Shown here piece by piece: positions 1 to 6,281 of a stretch of 9,728 nt of DNA. The notes beneath the pieces are model-generated. The model did not search any database. It saw only the letters and a list, made by a program, of their open reading frames with translations, and was not told the origin of the DNA. The stretch is from an uncultured Bacteroidales bacterium (GTDB lineage: Bacteria > Bacteroidota > Bacteroidia > Bacteroidales > P3), in NCBI GenBank assembly GCA_905236405.1, contig CAJOQB010000010.1, positions 1 to 9,728 on the forward strand. Reading direction: 5' to 3'. Position numbers and translations under genes: made by a program. The first letter of the stretch is position 1, and each line of letters opens with the position of its first letter.

Positions 1-483
1 ATGAACACCATCCACAGCTACACCAACGACCAGAAGATCCTCGACCAGCCCCATAGCGACCTCCGTCGTGCCCGTGCCGCTGCTGTCAGCATCATCCCCA
101 CTTCGTCGGGTGCCGCCAAGGCTGTCGGTTTGGTTATCCCCGAACTGATGGGCAAGCTCGATGGCTTCGCCATGCGTGTCCCCACTCCCGACGGCTCTGT
201 TGTCGACCTGACGGCTGAACTGAAGTGCAACGTCACCAAGGAGGAAGTCAACGCTGCTATCAAAGAGGCCGCCGAAGGTCCTATGAAAGGTGTTCTGGAA
301 TACACCGACGAGCCTATCGTCAGCCACGACATCATCGAAAACACCAGCAGCTCCATCTTCGACAGCTTGCTGACCCAGGTGATGGACGGCAACTTCGTGA
401 AGATTGTTTCCTGGTATGACAACGAGAAGGGCTACAGCACCCGCGTGGGTGACTTGGCTGCTAAACTGGCAACGCTTCTCTAA
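1..483 (+). CDS. gapA: Glyceraldehyde-3-phosphate dehydrogenase, type I, C-terminal half (5' truncated by window edge)
   Basis: This is the C-terminal part of the glycolytic enzyme that oxidises glyceraldehyde 3-phosphate to 1,3-bisphosphoglycerate with NAD(P)+. Visible family landmarks are TIHSYTNDQ just after the window start, RRARAAAVSIIPTSSGAAKA (substrate-phosphate region), the GFAMRVPTPDGSVVDLTAEL strand, and WYDNEKGYSTRVGDLA near the C-terminus. The 160 residues seen are a little under half of the usual length of about 335. The N-terminal Rossmann fold and the catalytic cysteine motif (SCTTN), which normally lies just before the TIHSYTNDQ stretch, must lie left of the window. The ATG at base 1 is therefore an internal methionine and not the start. 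The gene ends in a strong hairpin terminator. Product identity is close to certain; which paralogue it is cannot be judged. Confidence 0.96.
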   Translation: MNTIHSYTNDQKILDQPHSDLRRARAAAVSIIPTSSGAAKAVGLVIPELMGKLDGFAMRVPTPDGSVVDLTAELKCNVTKEEVNAAIKEAAEGPMKGVLEYTDEPIVSHDIIENTSSSIFDSLLTQVMDGNFVKIVSWYDNEKGYSTRVGDLAAKLATLL

Positions 484-510
484 TTCATGTGAGAGTATTT
501 TTTTCATGGT

Positions 511-535
511 AAAGGGGCTTCGTGCCCCTTTTTTG
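511..535 (+). terminator. Rho-independent terminator of gapA
   Basis: The stem is AAAGGGGC (511-518) paired with GCCCCTTT (524-531), 8 bp with a 5-base TTCGT loop. It runs directly into a T tract (529-534). It lies 28 bases after the gapA stop codon and only about 25 bases before the start of the next gene. Confidence 0.88.
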
Positions 536-558
536 TTTCTTTGTTTTTTTTGATGGAT

Positions 559-1461
559 ATGAAAAGGAAATTCAATCTGCTGTTTGTTATTGCATTGATG
601 CTTTGTGTAGTCGGCTGCCAAACCCGAAATGGTGATTTGGGGGACGGAATGCGGAACTTTGTCGATGATTATGGCGACTCGGTGATGGTTCCTGCCCATC
701 CACAACGTATTGTGTCGGTGTCGCCTGCCATCACAGAAATACTCTTTGCCCTTGGTGCTAACGAGCGGATGGTGGGACGCACCGACTTCTGTCTCTATCC
801 CGAAGCAGCGTCGGCCATCGAAAGCATTGGTGGTATCAGCAACTTGAATATCGAGAAGATTCTCTCGCTCCATCCCGACCTGGTCATCAGTGGGTCGATG
901 GTGCCGGAAAAAACGGTGCAGCATCTGCTGTCGCTCGGTGTGCCGGTGGCTTGTGTGATAGAGAAGTCCCGCTTCGACGATCTCTACCAAAACATCCTGA
1001 ATGTGGGCAAACTGGTGGGCATGACCGACAAGGCCGAACAACTCAACGCCGGTTTGCAGCAACGTCTGACGTCGGTGCTCGACTCGTTGGGGGTGAGCCA
1101 TCTCGCTGACGACCAGCGTCCATCGGTATACTATGTGGTGGGGTATGGCAAGGAAGGCAACTACACCGCTGGAGGCAATACCTTCATCAACGATATCATC
1201 AAGATGGCTGGCGGCAGCAATGTGGCCGAAGGCATCACAGGATGGAACTTCAGTTTGGAGGCGTTGATGGTTGCCGACCCCGATTATATTATGATACGGA
1301 AAGAAGATGCATCCGCTTTCTGCAGTATGCCACCATACAACGGGTTGCGCGCCGTGCGAGAGGGCAAGGTCATTGCCATTGAGAGCGGCCTCGTCGACTT
1401 GCAGGTGCCTCGCAACATCGACGGCATTATCTTTATCGCCAAAGCACTTCACGACAAGTAG
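559..1461 (+). CDS. BtuF/TroA-like ABC-type substrate-binding lipoprotein
   Basis: This is a predicted periplasm-facing binding lipoprotein of the cobalamin/siderophore/haem class (helical-backbone, BtuF-like). With the ATG at 559 the product is 300 aa. It opens with a lipoprotein signal (basic MKRK, hydrophobic core, lipobox VVGC, lipidated Cys20). The first domain carries the family signature RIVSVSPAITEILFALGA (about 50-67), then VGRTDFCLYP (72-81), GGISNLNIEKIL and HPDLVISGS. A long connecting helix (about 140-178) leads to a second lobe with VYYVVGYGKEGNYTAGGNTF (about 190-209). An ATG at 553 and a TTG at 541 are in frame; 559 gives the cleanest signal peptide. No TAnnTTTG promoter is visible between the gapA terminator and the start. 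The stop lies 3 bases before a sodium:solute symporter gene, and no BtuC or BtuD partner is present. The ligand cannot be read from sequence; vitamin B12, haem or an iron chelate are the family's usual options. Confidence 0.88.
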   Translation: MKRKFNLLFVIALMLCVVGCQTRNGDLGDGMRNFVDDYGDSVMVPAHPQRIVSVSPAITEILFALGANERMVGRTDFCLYPEAASAIESIGGISNLNIEKILSLHPDLVISGSMVPEKTVQHLLSLGVPVACVIEKSRFDDLYQNILNVGKLVGMTDKAEQLNAGLQQRLTSVLDSLGVSHLADDQRPSVYYVVGYGKEGNYTAGGNTFINDIIKMAGGSNVAEGITGWNFSLEALMVADPDYIMIRKEDASAFCSMPPYNGLRAVREGKVIAIESGLVDLQVPRNIDGIIFIAKALHDK

Positions 1462-1464
1462 GGC

Positions 1465-2958
1465 ATGATTGCGGGTATCTTGTTGACCATTGCCTTCATC
1501 ATCGCCGTGGGGCTTTGGGCAGGACGCAAGGCCACCACGGCCGATGCGTTCACCGATGGAGGAGGAAAGGCGGGCTCGTGGATGGTGTGTGGCACGTTGA
1601 TGGGCACCCTCATCAGCGGTCAGGCGACGGTGGGCAGCGCCCAGCTGGCCTTTGCCTTTGGCGTCTCTGCTTGGTGGTTCACCATCGGGGCGGCGTTGGG
1701 AGCGCTGGTGCTGGCACTCTTCTTTGTCAAGCCGTTGCGACACAGCGGCAGCGTCACCCTGATGGAGATCATCGGCAAAGAATATGGCAAGAAGGCCGAG
1801 ACGCTGGGGTCGTGTCTTTGTGTCATCGGCATGTTCATCAGCATCATGGCGCAAATCATCGCCTCGTCGGCCTTGTTGACCACCATCTTCCCCTCGATGG
1901 CTTTTCTCCCTGCATCACTCATCGCCATGGGCCTGATGATTGTCTATGTGGCTTTTGGAGGTCTGTGGGGCACAGGCATGGGCGGCATAGTGAAGCTGCT
2001 GCTGCTCTATCTCTCAGCCACCGTGGTGGGTGTGGCCGTGTGGCATCTGGGGCATGGCTTCGGCGGATTGGTCGACTCCATCACCAATCTCCACACCGAT
2101 ACGGCAATGGGCAGAGTGCAACGTTTGGCTTCCGAATCGGAGGTGCGTCATCAGTATGGCAACTTTTTGGCACGCGGCCCCATGAAAGACATTGGCTCTT
2201 GTTTGTCGTTGATACTGGGAGTGCTCTCCACCCAGACCTATGCACAAGCCATCTGGTCGGCACGTAGCGATCGTTCGGCATGCAGAGGGGCGTTGCTCAG
2301 CGCACTCTTTATCCCGCCTATCGGAGCGGCATGCACATTGGTGGGCATGTATATGAGGGCACATTATATCACCGTCGATGAGTTGCAGCAGCTGCAGGTG
2401 ATGAATGCCAACTTGCCCGAAGGGGTGAATGTTATCCAAAGTTCTGTGCAGGCGTTCCCCGTCTTTGTGACGCAGCATATGCCGGGATTTTTCGGCGGCG
2501 TGGTGCTGGGCACGCTGTTCATCACCATTGTGGGTGGCGGCTCGGGATTGACATTGGGAGCCTCGACCATTTTGATGCGTGATTTGGTGCATCCCGTGCA
2601 ACAAAAGCTGTCGATGCGTCGTCGGAAGGCAGTTCCTGAACCTCGACTGTGGCACTCGCGCATACTGATTGTCTTGCTGCTGGCGGTGGCCGTGGCCCTT
2701 TCCACCACCATCACGGGCTCTTTCCTCAACGATTTGGGGTTCCTCTCGCTGGGATTGCGAGCGTCGTCGGTATTGGCGCCCTTGTTGGCTGCTTTGTTCT
2801 TTCCTCGCCGTTTCAAGACGGGGTATGTCCTTGCCTCGATGGTGGCCGGCACCCTGATGATGCTGGTGGCCAAGCTGGCCTTGTTGCCTGGCGACCCCGT
2901 GTTTTGGGGCATGGGAGTGGCCATCCTGTTGGTGGCCTTGGGGTGGAAGAAAAGGTAG
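1465..2958 (+). CDS. Sodium:solute symporter family (SSS/SLC5) transporter
   Basis: This is a 497-aa inner-membrane secondary transporter, predicted to use the sodium gradient to import a solute. About 13 hydrophobic segments are visible: roughly 2-20, 38-60, 68-90, 115-138, 144-165, 172-195, 240-258, 275-297, 340-365, 398-415, 425-446, 450-473 and 477-494. Family landmarks are GSWMVCGTLMGTLISGQATVGSA (37-59, the early unwound-helix region), YVAFGGLWGTG (161-171) and the late GGGSGLTLGASTILMRDLVHP (357-377), the usual site of sodium-coordinating Ser/Thr residues. The length matches the family. It starts 3 bases after the substrate-binding protein gene, so the two are almost certainly co-transcribed and probably translationally coupled. 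Substrate is unknown: SSS proteins carry sugars, amino acids, nucleosides, vitamins, carboxylates and other solutes. The neighbour hints at a vitamin- or metal-chelate-related role, but this is inference. Confidence 0.9.
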   Translation: MIAGILLTIAFIIAVGLWAGRKATTADAFTDGGGKAGSWMVCGTLMGTLISGQATVGSAQLAFAFGVSAWWFTIGAALGALVLALFFVKPLRHSGSVTLMEIIGKEYGKKAETLGSCLCVIGMFISIMAQIIASSALLTTIFPSMAFLPASLIAMGLMIVYVAFGGLWGTGMGGIVKLLLLYLSATVVGVAVWHLGHGFGGLVDSITNLHTDTAMGRVQRLASESEVRHQYGNFLARGPMKDIGSCLSLILGVLSTQTYAQAIWSARSDRSACRGALLSALFIPPIGAACTLVGMYMRAHYITVDELQQLQVMNANLPEGVNVIQSSVQAFPVFVTQHMPGFFGGVVLGTLFITIVGGGSGLTLGASTILMRDLVHPVQQKLSMRRRKAVPEPRLWHSRILIVLLLAVAVALSTTITGSFLNDLGFLSLGLRASSVLAPLLAALFFPRRFKTGYVLASMVAGTLMMLVAKLALLPGDPVFWGMGVAILLVALGWKKR

Positions 2959-3095
2959 ATCGCCAAGGGGAGAAATTCCTTTGTGGTGGTACAAAAAAAA
3001 GTGTACAAACCAAACGACAGACGGCCGCTCTTTGAAAAAAATCATCCTTTAAGAGACAGAAATACAACATCAACGCTCCGACAGCAAAAAAAATA

Positions 3096-3127
3096 TTTGG
3101 TCAGTATTGAAAATGTATGTATTTTTG
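3096..3127 (+). promoter_or_regulatory. Bacteroidota-type promoter (-33/-7) for tRNA-Gln
   Basis: TTTG at 3096-3099 and TATTTTTG (fits TAnnTTTG) at 3120-3127 are separated by 20 bases, the spacing described for Bacteroides promoters. Initiation about 7 bases downstream would give a leader of about 20 bases before the mature tRNA at 3154. The 137 bases between the symporter stop and this promoter hold no gene that I can support. Confidence 0.75.
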
Positions 3128-3153
3128 CAACCGCTTTCAAGAGATGAAAACAG

Positions 3154-3227
3154 TGTCCATTGGTGTAATGGTAGCACATCTGACTCTGGATCAGCCAGTC
3201 GAGGTTCGAGTCCTCGATGGACAACCA
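3154..3227 (+). tRNA. tRNA-Gln (anticodon CTG)
   Basis: A full cloverleaf can be drawn by hand. The acceptor stem is TGTCCAT/ATGGACA (3154-3160 with 3217-3223, 7 of 7 pairs). The D arm is GTG/CAC with loop TAATGGTAG, and the T arm is CGAGG TTCGAGT CCTCG. The anticodon loop is CTCTGGA (3184-3190) with anticodon CTG at 3186-3188, which reads the glutamine codon CAG. The discriminator A (3224) and an encoded CCA (3225-3227) follow. A T-C mismatch sits at the outermost pair of the anticodon stem (positions 27/43); the other four pairs are intact. A U-A first pair, as here, is usual for tRNA-Gln. The gene has its own promoter and terminator. Confidence 0.95.
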
Positions 3228-3229
3228 AG

Positions 3230-3255
3230 AAGCCCCAAACAATGGGGCTTTTTTT
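3230..3255 (+). terminator. Rho-independent terminator of tRNA-Gln
   Basis: The stem AAGCCCCA (3230-3237) pairs with TGGGGCTT (3243-3250), 8 bp with loop AACAA, followed by a run of seven T (3249-3255). It starts 3 bases after the tRNA CCA end. Confidence 0.88.
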
Positions 3256-3274
3256 ACTTTATACAGCAAAACAG

Positions 3275-3715
3275 ATGAAAAAGGTATTGCTCATAGGAAC
3301 ATTGTTGATGGTTTTGTCCTTCGGGGCAATGGCCCAGATGACACGCGACAGCGTGGTGTTCTCGGGTACGGTGATTGACGATAGAAATGGTGATTCCATT
3401 CCGTTTGTCAGCGTTACGGCAACCCAAAGCAGAGGTGGACACAACAGTTGGATGGCTCAAACCGACTTTGACGGCTATTTCTCGATGACAATACCCAAAG
3501 GAGTATACGATATCAAGGCGACATACATTGGCTATACGGATAACAATATGCATCTTAGAGTGAAAAGAAACGGTCGTCGATATATAATTAAGATGGAACG
3601 AGAGTCAACCTGTCGTGGAATGATGGTAACTACCGAAAAGTACCCCTATGAGAAAGGTCCCGATGGAGCCAAACAGAAAATGAAGATTAATGGTGTGAAG
3701 GTCTCCGTCTATTAA
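3275..3715 (+). CDS. Small secreted protein with a CarboxypepD_reg-like (carboxypeptidase regulatory-like) domain
   Basis: This is a 146-aa predicted periplasmic or outer-membrane-associated protein. Residues 1-20 form a Sec signal peptide (MKKV, hydrophobic core, AMA cleavage motif before Gln21); there is no lipobox. Residues about 28-106 form one beta-sandwich module of the kind found at the N-terminus of SusC/TonB-dependent receptors: FSGTVIDDRNGDSIPFVSVT, then TDFDGYFSMTIPKGVYDIKATYIGY. The 40-residue tail is basic (RESTCRGMMVTTEKYPYEK) and ends at a real stop, with no plug or barrel following. Its end resembles the linker before a TonB-receptor plug, so it could descend from a receptor, but a stand-alone domain is also a known arrangement. 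The ATG at 3275 is chosen because the signal peptide begins there; the frame stays open upstream only through the tRNA. It starts 20 bases after the tRNA terminator, and no separate promoter is visible. Function is unknown. Confidence 0.82.
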   Translation: MKKVLLIGTLLMVLSFGAMAQMTRDSVVFSGTVIDDRNGDSIPFVSVTATQSRGGHNSWMAQTDFDGYFSMTIPKGVYDIKATYIGYTDNNMHLRVKRNGRRYIIKMERESTCRGMMVTTEKYPYEKGPDGAKQKMKINGVKVSVY

Positions 3716-3736
3716 TACAATAGGTAAAAAGAAAGC

Positions 3737-3772
3737 AACAAGGCCTGACCCCAATCGAGGTCAGGCCTTGTT
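3737..3772. terminator. Bidirectional terminator between convergent genes
   Basis: A perfect 14-bp stem pairs 3737-3750 (AACAAGGCCTGACC) with 3759-3772 around an 8-base loop. It lies between the stop of the CarboxypepD_reg-like gene (+) and the stop of the GIN-domain gene (-). On the minus strand the stem is followed by CTTTCTTTTT, a good U tract. On the plus strand only a weak T-rich tail follows, so it should act best on the minus-strand transcript. Confidence 0.82.
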
Positions 3773-3790
3773 CTGTGTATGGGCGGCCTT

Positions 3791-4576
3791 TTAAAACGCG
3801 TCGTGGACGATGTTCGAGCTACCGCTTGTGCTGCATCCACTGGTGGTGGCGCGGCCGGTGTAGTGCAAGTCGCTGCTGCCCGAGAGGCTGACGCTGATGG
3901 TGCCGTCGCAATGGATGTAGGCGTTGCTGGAACCCGACAATGAACCGGTGCATTGGTCGCAGGCAAAGCCGTAGCGGTCGCCGACAATCTGTTCGACCAA
4001 GTTGCTTGAACCGCTGAGGTCGAGGTCGAGGGTGGAGGTTTGTCCTGTTATCTGGGCATCGGAGGCTCCGCTCATTTCCAATTCAAGTTTTTGTGTGGTT
4101 ACATTGCCGTAATAATTGGAGGAGCCGGAAAGGTCAATGTCGACTTCCTCTGATGCTGCGATATCGCAGTAGCATTCCGAGGCACCCGATAGATCCACGT
4201 TAACCTCTTGTCCTTCGAGGGGATGGGTAGAGCGGAAACTTGAGGCACCCGAAAGGTCGACTTCTGTCAAACTGGCGTTGTAGGGCAGGATGACCGACAT
4301 GGTGTTGTTGCCTATACTGAGGTTGAGTTTCAGTTTAATCGTAAGCGTGTTGTCCTTCGTTTCTACATTCACATAGGGCAAGACGTTCTCGCCAACCGTG
4401 ATTGTGATTTGCGTGGCGGTGTCGCTGACGACGACATCGAAGGCGTTATGCACCTCCAAAGCGGTGTAGGAATTCTCGATGGCATAGGTTTTCGTCATGG
4501 GGTCGCCTGCGTCGAATGTGCAGCTGCAAAGGCCAAGCAATGTGCAGACGGAAAGGATGATCATTGACTTCTTCAT
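3791..4576 (-). CDS. GIN-domain (DUF2807, head-GIN) lipoprotein
   Basis: This is a 261-aa predicted surface or periplasmic lipoprotein. Residues 1-19 are a lipoprotein signal (MKKSMIILSVCTLLGLCSC, lipidated Cys19). The region about 38-100 has the typical DUF2807 opening (TALEVHNAFDVVVSDT, ITITVGENVLPYVNVETKDNTLTIKLK). Eight SG[AS]S turns then follow at about 109, 130, 150, 169, 188, 214, 232 and 251, mostly 18-21 residues apart, as expected for the rungs of a right-handed beta-helix. The family is annotated as putative auto-transporter adhesin, but its role is not established. Oddities are a CxC at 135-137, a CxxC at 206-209 and single Cys at 223 and 248. The start was moved to the internal ATG at 4576 because the signal peptide begins there. 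It faces a bidirectional terminator downstream and a shared divergent promoter region upstream. Confidence 0.88.
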   Translation of the reverse strand: MKKSMIILSVCTLLGLCSCTFDAGDPMTKTYAIENSYTALEVHNAFDVVVSDTATQITITVGENVLPYVNVETKDNTLTIKLKLNLSIGNNTMSVILPYNASLTEVDLSGASSFRSTHPLEGQEVNVDLSGASECYCDIAASEEVDIDLSGSSNYYGNVTTQKLELEMSGASDAQITGQTSTLDLDLSGSSNLVEQIVGDRYGFACDQCTGSLSGSSNAYIHCDGTISVSLSGSSDLHYTGRATTSGCSTSGSSNIVHDAF

Positions 4577-4667
4577 GGTGATTGTTCCACTGTTGTATAC
4601 CATTGTGACGTTGGTTTTGATTGGTTGTTAGTTGTTTGTTGAACTTTGGATAAATACAGAATTGTTG

Positions 4668-4675
4668 CAAAGATA
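4668..4675 (-). promoter_or_regulatory. Candidate -7 element for the GIN-domain gene
   Basis: The minus strand reads TATCTTTG, which fits TAnnTTTG. It would place the transcript start near 4661 and leave a leader of about 85 bases. No TTTG is seen at the expected -33 distance, so the call rests on the -7 element alone. Confidence 0.4.
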
Positions 4676-4769
4676 CATCTTTTTTTGGCCTAAACGACTT
4701 TTTTTCCATCGGGCATGATATATTGTTCACTTATCAACAAAGGCAATTGCATAAGTTTTGGCCGGATGG

Positions 4770-4801
4770 TTCGGGTTGCATCCACATTCTTTGTACTTTT
4801 G
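4770..4801 (+). promoter_or_regulatory. Candidate promoter for the EnvC-like gene
   Basis: TACTTTTG (4794-4801) fits the TAnnTTTG -7 element. A TTCG (3 of 4 bases of TTTG) lies 20 bases upstream at 4770-4773. Initiation near 4808 would give a leader of about 26 bases to the ATG at 4834, and very little leader to the alternative ATG at 4813. This favours the 4834 start. The 257-base gap between the GIN-domain gene and this gene holds the two divergent promoters and no gene I can support. Confidence 0.6.
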
Positions 4802-4833
4802 TACATTGATAAATGTGTTTGTTTTTTGCTGCA

Positions 4834-6123
4834 ATGAACTATAAATGTATTAAATATATACTACGATGCCTGCTCTTCCTGCTGGTTTTTGCAGGGGGGA
4901 GTTTTGACGCTGGCGCTCAGACAAAGGCCCAGTTGGAAAAGCAGAAGGCCAATTTGGAGGCCGAGATACGCAATCTCAACAAGCAGCTCAACAATACCAA
5001 GAAGAACACCAAACTGACGCAGCAGCAGCTCAACACGCTCGACAAGAAAATCAAGGAACGCACCAAACTCATCAACAATATCAATTCCCAGATGGGGCTG
5101 TTGGACAAGGAGATTGCCCACACCCAAGACAGCATCAACGTGATGCGTACCCGTATCGACATCTTGAAGAACGAGTATGCCAAAACCATCCGTGTCCTCT
5201 ATCGCGAGTACCATAACATCGACAAAGCGGTCCTGCTCTTCGACACACCCGAATACAACAGGTCCTATTTGCGCCTCAAATACTTCAATGAGTACAGCCG
5301 CTATCGCAAGCAGCAAGCACATTACATCTCGGAGCGGGAACGGGAGTTCAATTCCGTCTCGCTCCAGCTGCAGCGGCAAAAGGAGGAGAAAAGCAACCTC
5401 CTGCAGCAGGAACAGAAAAACAAGCAGCAGCTGACCGCCGAGCAACGGCAGAAACAGCAGTCGGTCAAGGACTCCAAACAGAAGGAGAAGAACCTCTCCG
5501 CCCAGCTGTCGAAGAAAGAGAAACAGAAACGCGACCTCGACAACCAAATCAAGAAGTTGATTGCCGAAGAGGTACGCAAGTCGGCTGCCGCATCGGCATC
5601 GACAGGCAAGACCACCTCCACCTCGACGGCTTCGTCGACGGCTTCGTCGACCTCCAAGACCACCACGACGACCACCACCGCCAGCAACCCCTCGGCCCCT
5701 TCGGCACAGGAGACTGCCCTCTCGTCCAACTTCGCCAACAACAAGGGAAAATTCTCTTGGCCAGTGTACTACAAGAGTGTGCTGCGTGAGTATGGCCGCT
5801 ACACCCACTCGTCGGGAGGCGAGAACATGAACAACGGCATCGACCTGGCTACCGCCCCAGGGGCTACCGTCTACTGCATCTTTAACGGCACGGTGACCCG
5901 TGTGTTCACTTGTCCCAACGGCAACAAGGGCGTCATCGTCCGTCACGGGGAGTATATGACCGTCTATGCTAACTTGGCGACGGTGATCGTCAAACAGGGG
6001 TCGTCGGTCACCACCAAACAGGTCATAGGCACCGTCGCCACCGTCGACGGCCAAGGTGAGTTCAGTTTCCAACTTTGGAAGGGAACCACGCCACAGAATC
6101 CGCGAAACTGGCTGCGGGGATAA
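4834..6123 (+). CDS. EnvC-like murein hydrolase activator: coiled coil plus degenerate LytM (M23) domain
   Basis: This is a 429-aa predicted periplasmic protein. The order is: signal peptide (about 1-28, ending AGA before Gln29), a long charged coiled coil in two parts (about 30-118 and 160-248) with a break around LLFDTPEYNRSYLRLKYF, a Ser/Thr/Ala-rich linker (about 250-298), then a LytM domain (about 305-429). Active M23 peptidases hold zinc with HxxxD and HxH. Here the first motif reads NNGID (Asn in place of His, Asp337 kept), the usual Y-x-H-L reads YANL, and the final HxH position reads FSFQLW. Catalysis is therefore unlikely. This is the pattern of EnvC, which activates cell-division amidases rather than cutting peptidoglycan itself. 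The start at 4834 is preferred over 4813 because the signal peptide and promoter spacing fit better. A partner amidase is not in the window. Confidence 0.9.
   Translation: MNYKCIKYILRCLLFLLVFAGGSFDAGAQTKAQLEKQKANLEAEIRNLNKQLNNTKKNTKLTQQQLNTLDKKIKERTKLINNINSQMGLLDKEIAHTQDSINVMRTRIDILKNEYAKTIRVLYREYHNIDKAVLLFDTPEYNRSYLRLKYFNEYSRYRKQQAHYISEREREFNSVSLQLQRQKEEKSNLLQQEQKNKQQLTAEQRQKQQSVKDSKQKEKNLSAQLSKKEKQKRDLDNQIKKLIAEEVRKSAAASASTGKTTSTSTASSTASSTSKTTTTTTTASNPSAPSAQETALSSNFANNKGKFSWPVYYKSVLREYGRYTHSSGGENMNNGIDLATAPGATVYCIFNGTVTRVFTCPNGNKGVIVRHGEYMTVYANLATVIVKQGSSVTTKQVIGTVATVDGQGEFSFQLWKGTTPQNPRNWLRG
5623..5651 (+). repeat. 12-bp in-frame tandem repeat in the Ser/Thr linker of the EnvC-like gene
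   Basis: TCGACGGCTTCG occurs twice in tandem (5623-5634 and 5635-5646), and the first five bases repeat again. It encodes STAS-STAS within the flexible linker, so changes in copy number would stay in frame. Confidence 0.8.
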
Positions 6124-6149
6124 TCAAGCAAAACATCATTAAAAAACCA

Positions 6150-6182
6150 TACCTCGTTCGATAGGGTAATCGATACGAGGTA
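6150..6182 (-). terminator. Probable terminator of the GT2-gltX-ompH-like cluster
   Basis: TACCTCGT (6150-6157) pairs with ACGAGGTA (6175-6182) and TCGAT (6158-6162) with ATCGA (6169-6173), with one bulged T and a 6-base loop. Read on the minus strand the hairpin is followed by TGG and six T (complement of 6141-6149). It is over 100 bases past the ompH-like stop, on the far side of the palindromic array. Confidence 0.62.
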
Positions 6183-6281
6183 CGGCTTGGTAAACGATGC
6201 TAAGCATCGATGGGTGAACGATGCGAGGCATCGATGGGTATACGATGCGAGGCATCGATTGGCATACGATGCCAGGCATCG
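6171..6281. repeat. Array of 24-bp palindromic repeats (four intact units plus one degenerate)
   Basis: Four perfect palindromes CGATGC-NNN-GCATCG start at 6195, 6219, 6243 and 6267, exactly 24 bases apart, with loops TAA, GAG, GAG and CAG. The 9-base spacers are similar: ATGGGTGAA, ATGGGTATA, ATTGGCATA. A degenerate fifth copy (CGATAC-GAG-GTACGG) begins at 6171, again exactly 24 bases before the first intact unit, and is followed by the related spacer CTTGGTAAA. The array fills most of the 169-base gap between two convergent genes. The similar spacers and short period argue for amplified extragenic palindromes and against a CRISPR. Confidence 0.9.

Noticed and set aside
496..503. TATTTTTT as a -7 element for the lipoprotein gene
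   Set aside because: It lacks the final G of TAnnTTTG, has no -33 partner, and lies upstream of the gapA terminator hairpin.
2964..2983. Hairpin after the symporter as its terminator
   Set aside because: CAAGGGGA/TTCCTTTG with a GAAA loop can pair only with two G-U pairs, and no T tract follows. Too weak to call, so the end of this transcript is undefined.
2014..3045. 343-codon open frame on - opposite the symporter
   Set aside because: It is His/Gln/Arg-rich with no recognisable motif, and it is antisense to a well-supported membrane protein.
3107..3274. N-terminal extension of the CarboxypepD_reg-like protein from ATG 3107
   Set aside because: The extension would be translated through the whole tRNA-Gln and its terminator. 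The signal peptide begins at the ATG at 3275.
4861..6072. 403-codon open frame on - opposite the EnvC-like gene
   Set aside because: It is a shadow of the codon bias of the real gene. The product is low-complexity Leu/Arg/Gly/Val with no domain, while the + strand protein has clear family features.
6171..6281. Possible CRISPR array
   Set aside because: The period is only 24 bases, the 9-base spacers are similar to each other rather than unique, and there is no cas gene or leader. These are palindromic tandem repeats.
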